From Protea cynaroides (Eukaryota; Streptophyta; Magnoliopsida; Proteales; Proteaceae), in assembly GCA_028583415.1 (NCBI GenBank), contig CM053274.1, positions 93,962,549 through 94,026,548 of the forward strand: 64,000 nt of DNA. The letters are read 5' to 3'. Positions 59,693 through 64,000 of the stretch are shown one piece after another. A program made the position numbers and the translations under genes. Each line of letters opens with the position of its first letter. Within the stretch, counting starts at the first letter, position 1. Under the pieces are notes generated by a model. That model made no database searches. It saw only the letters and a program-made list of their open reading frames with translations, and had not been told where the DNA came from.

Positions 59693-61257
59693 CTTAAAGT
59701 AGGGGTAAAAAAGGAAATTGTGTCAGCGCTTATGAGTCAAGAGTCATGACCCGTGAACGGTTCACGGTGTGGTCAGTCGGCAAATAAACCAAAAGGATGA
59801 AAAAGAGTTTGGTTTCCACTTGACGTCACGAGAGTCACGAGTCACGACTAAAGAGATGAGCTGTCAATACCTAAGCTTCTTTACTTTAATAATTTTTTGG
59901 CTTATTTGTTTTGATTCCTTTCCGTCTCACCTGATTGGCCAGCACTGTTGCTTTCATTCTAAGCCTAGACTGGTTCAAGCACCAGTTCAAAGAAAGCCTT
60001 AGTCCAACAGAACGGGGTCAAAACTGACCCAGTTTTTAGGGCCAAGAAAGAAATGGAATTTAACACAGGTGACCAAATTATTTATTTAAGTTGTCTTATT
60101 AATAGAGGATGAGTCATTAATTAGCATTATTATGGAAAGATCCAAGATTCATTGAACCGGGGGTCCATTGAACAGCCAAGGAGATCTTTCGCATTTGTAG
60201 AAGAATCTAACTTTTCGATTGATTGTTGTCTGTTGACCATTAAGATTTTTTTTTTTTGTTTCGATTTCGTTTGGCGATATTGTATCGTTTTTCAAAATCG
60301 ATATGGGGATAGTCACCTGACCTAATACAGGCCATTATTGATCGACACATGGCTGTTACAAGTCAATATTAGTTGACATGTGATTGATATTGCCAATGGA
60401 TTCGATACTAGCTGATATCTGATTGATATAAAAAAAAAAAAAAAAATCACAACAAAATATGATCGATACCTATATCTGATACTGTGAACTAAATCCATGA
60501 ATACCAAGTGTGCTTCTCCCATGAATATACGGATTATAAGCTTGAGTACCAAACTAGTTTTGGTCCAAGCATCTGGTCCATCCGCACCCTATTATCATTA
60601 TCCTTTTATGCAATGACAAAAATACCCTTAGTCAATGGAATACTAGAAATTGAGGTCAATGGACCCGTTCCCCATTCAGCTGACTGTTTTAATCGTTACT
60701 GACTACTGGTCAAATTTTTGTATGTAAATTGATATGACAAATATACCCTTGGCTTTCATCATAACAACAGAACAGACCGGGATCAGTTTGGGTGATTCAA
60801 ACCACGGCTGGACAGCTCTTTAAACCAATAGCAAAACTCTGGTACATGGGCACCGTGTCGGGTGAACCGGACCGGAAAAAGGAGAAAATTTGCCTTAGAA
60901 GGGTAGTTTGGTAAATATAATCCATTAGTTGTAATAAGAAAAGAGATAAAATAAAATTAGGCAATAAACACGCCATTGAGATTTAATAAGATATATAATA
61001 ATAAAGCACGTGCATGAAGTAGGTTAGATAGGGTAGGTAGAGTGGCTGCTATGACCTCATAGTGTCTCTAGAGTGTGGCCAAAGGTAAATGAATTAGTCA
61101 TATATATAAAACTAAAGAAAAAAAAATCCACCTTTTGAAGAGTTTGGGGAGATCAGTAGAGAGTCTAGAGACACGTTTTGAAGAGTGGTTTTAAGGCGTC
61201 CGACGAATGGGAGTGCATCGGGATACGTGGTCAATGATTCTATTGTCGGATCCCCTC

Positions 61258-61503
61258 ACTGTTATACTGCGGTGCTACAAAAGATCTTGACACTACACAA
61301 TGGGTTTTTCTTTATGATACCAACTTGTGTCAAGCCCCATTGAAATATATTCCTTCAGGTGTTGGATTATTGGGTTATCATGGAAATCACAAGTACAGTG
61401 AATATGATTGGTATTTAGGTCTAGAGAGGGTTGAGTTTTACACCATTCCTAGGGACACTGAGCTCCAGTGTTATTGGGCCTCGACATCGATCGGTATCAA
61501 GTA
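61258..61503 (+). other. Unexplained open reading segment
   Basis: One frame stays open for roughly 80 codons to a TAA at 61501-61503. It includes DLDTTQWVFLYDTNLCQAPL, then KYIPSGVGLLGYHGNHKYSE and YDWYLGLERVEFYTIPRDTE. There is no ATG at a sensible place and no recognised family. It could be an exon fragment, a captured piece or chance. Confidence 0.2.
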
Positions 61504-64000
61504 AAAAATCCTTTGCATGATAAGCTAGTACCATATAACACTATTATTATTTGTTTAAAAAGAGGGTAGAACCAAACCTCATTCTCAATTAAACCCTGAT
61601 TTTCAAAGTCTTACAAATGTAATAGGGTTGTAGGAGATGCATGCTATTGTGTAGATTACTATTATGTTATACATGCATGGATATACACAAAATGAACATC
61701 AATACAAACGATGGTATTTTATTGAAGGGAAAGGGTTTTCTAGTCCGGAGAATAAAGAAATTCAAAGGCACAAAGATGAGAGAGGAGTAGGGACAAAACT
61801 TCATATACATGAATGGGGTTTTTGTTAGGATGAACGCACAATCACGAAAAAAAGAAGAAGATCAAGTAAACACACAACACAAGATTTGCTGTGGTTCAAC
61901 ACCTAAATCGGAATGTCTACTTCCACCACAGAGAAACAGAGATTCTTTATTGTCAAGAAAACTCTCTACAATTCTCTTCACCTGACACAGTGTCCTCCTT
62001 TGTTCTGACCTTACCTAGGTTTTTCCACACAGAGACAATTTATAATGAAACCTAGAAATCCTAATCCCATTACAATTAGAAGTTTATCCTATACATGTAA
62101 TAGACCAAACCCTAATACAAGTACAACTCTATTAATTGTATGGATCCCACAGAATACAAGACACCAACCCAATAATTTTGTGAGTTTATGAGGGTGGATG
62201 ACTCAATACCACGGAGTTCCTTAACTAGTCGACAAACTAGAAAAACTTTCCTTCAATTGAATTAGACCCTGGAATTTAATACATGGCTAATCTAGATCAT
62301 ATTCTATCTATCTAACGATCGAAATGGATATACCATTGTCCATGTGGCAGAATTGATGTCATGTGATATTTGAAAAAAGACGACAATTGTGGCAATAATA
62401 ATTTGCTTTTTTTTTTGTTTCTCACAATATTTTCATTAATTTTCCACTTGATTCAAGAGGTGGTCCAATAATGTGGTTCGAACGAGAGTAATCTGTTGGT
62501 TCTAAGTCGATCCAATCGACACAAATTAAGACAGAAAATCTCTTCACCATGGATGAAAGATAAATTCAATTTGATATGAAATTGTATTCAATCCATTCTT
62601 ACACAGCAATATTAAGTATGATAACTGTAGAAAAATGATCATGCATTTTCACTGCTAGCTTCTATAATCTCAATATTTTACAACTTGCACCACTCACCTA
62701 ACCAGGGCTTCTAGAGGCTGTAATTTTATTAATGGAGGCAGCATATACTTTTTAGTCAATAAATTAATACTAAAAAATGTTTACCACCAACTGGATTCCC
62801 ACAAATTTTTAAATGGTTGTCTCTACTTTTTAGAGCATTTTAGTTTAGTGGATCTGATATTTTGATTAATTATATTGTTTTGATCTAACTTTCTCCCTAT
62901 TTCAATCTCAATAATTTCTTGTTCAGTTTTTTTTTCCTTTCTTTTCTTAACAATCCCATAAACAAAGATTAATGATTAGGTTCACAATGTTCTCATTATA
63001 GAATTTTGGCCAAATGGTGAAATTGTAGTGAACCAGGGAGTCCAAAAAATAAAAGTGGAACCATGTGTCTCAATGTGAAGAACCATGTCTTGCAGTGGGC
63101 CCAGCCTGGAGCCTTTTAGATCCAAACCCTGAAGATTTCTTTTTCTTTTGGTAGGCCTCAAGAATTTTCAGGTCCACCCACTAATTTTCAGGTGTCTCAG
63201 ATTTGTAATTAAAAAAAAAAAAAAATTCCATTTTGAGCTCGGGGTTGGGGGGGGTTGTCTTTGACTTTCTCTTTCCTTCCACCCCTGGGAAAAGGGTGGT
63301 TGAGGAAATCTTTAATTCTTAAAACAAGTGGGTATTGTTTCCTCTTTCTTTTATTCAACATTAGGGGTAAGTTTAGATTACTCCGATCCAAACACTCAGG
63401 AAGTTTATTTGGTCAACAATTTAGTTAGAATCGTCACAGTTGAACCACTCAAAAATCTTTGACTTTTTCCTTTCTGATTTCCACTCTTGTGAGAGGAGAA
63501 AGAAATCTTTTATCTTAAAAGCATGAGAATTCCTGAAAACCAGTGTATTTCAACATGTTTTAAAAATTCTGGACTGTGAGGAGAACTGCCTACAGTTTTT
63601 CACCCAAAATTTAGGGGATGGCAGAGTGGTTCAGTTAAGATATGGTCTCAAAATTAAATCCAAATAAATAAATTAAAAAAAAGGATAATAAAGTGGCAGG
63701 TGGCCGTTCAAAGTGTATTGATACGTGTCTCGATGCACTTTGAGTGGTCAAGTTCCTCACTGTCGCTGGAGTTATTATAGAAGATCCTGATCCATAAATG
63801 ACTTGTATTTAAGGCCCACAAAGGGATGAACTCATCAACCCTATCTACTAAGCCCTATTTGGCTTTGAAGACTGAAGAGGGAGAGGCCCACATATTTAGC
63901 CTTTCTTCTTCAATAATGTCACAACACAGGTGCAACTTGCAAATCTCTGAGAGAGAGACAAAACAACTTGCAGCTTCCATGTTATATGATGATGTACTCA

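Larger units (their letters stand above)
58520..64000. other. Gene-poor right end
   Basis: No supported gene. It contains a tandemly duplicated block (59165-59330 and 59340-59625) with a foldback element inserted in the second copy (59398-59530), an (AT)n run at 59656-59680, and an unexplained open segment at 61258-61503. An LTR-like stretch lies at 61820-62170, and a short hairpin lies near 63710-63760. The last 100 bases carry a GAGA tract that could be a leader of a gene beyond the edge. Confidence 0.5.

Noticed and set aside
61820..62170. Possible solo LTR (starts TGTTAGGATGA, contains a GTGGTTCAACACC block)
   Set aside because: The wording resembles plant Copia LTRs, but no matching CA end with a 5-bp target duplication could be placed.

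Overview
This is a plant nuclear window: AT-rich, with spliced genes (GT-AG introns plus one likely GC-AG), many microsatellites and small transposons, and long gene-poor stretches. The proteins are typical of angiosperms: EIN3-binding F-box protein, SOS2-like CIPK, EPF-like peptide, mitochondrial small HSP, mitochondrial-type PPR. The protein sequences look eudicot or early-diverging eudicot, but the species cannot be named from the sequence alone.

Seven protein genes can be supported, six of them on the minus strand. They are: (1) the last two coding exons of a CIPK24/SOS2-type kinase at 20-801 (+), cut by the window edge; (2) an EPF/EPFL secreted peptide, 2944-3470; (3) an EBF1/EBF2-type F-box/LRR protein, 12934-15540, with a 25-nt first coding exon; (4) a mitochondrial HSP26.5-type small heat shock protein, 30839-31900; (5) a five-exon gene of the plant DUF4050-like family, 34871-38567; (6) a nuclear bL36-type ribosomal protein, 45317-47461; (7) a small membrane-anchored protein of unknown function, 58043-58519. 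Reading frames were closed across introns in every complete gene, and each total is a multiple of three. The genes do not form a pathway. Shared themes are hormone and stress signalling (SOS2, EBF, EPFL) and organelle proteostasis or translation (HSP26.5, L36).

The rest is mobile and decaying DNA. A PPR pseudogene resembling At1g52640 (10835-12060) lies just downstream of EBF. Two Mutator-like elements carry gene fragments. One (32927-33874) has a perfect 9-bp target duplication; the other (39285-40424) has about 270-bp terminal inverted repeats around a broken 3-hydroxyisobutyrate-dehydrogenase-like fragment. A truncated LINE with an RNase H tail lies at 20385-20600. Many short foldback elements share a terminal signature close to GGATTCAAATCGTCTCC. 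hAT-like MITEs are also present; one of them appears split by a tandem array of about 550-bp units carrying telomere-like boxes (16275-18023). A GC-rich island holds a 50-bp minisatellite that alternates between two unit types (27550-27900).

The stretches 18.2-30.8 kb, 48-58 kb and 58.5-64 kb hold no gene that I can support. No RNA gene was found. No wholly new multi-gene system is evident. The most noteworthy items are the gene-fragment-carrying MULEs, the nested tandem array, the foldback family with a filled/empty site pair, and regulatory features of the EBF and HSP transcripts.
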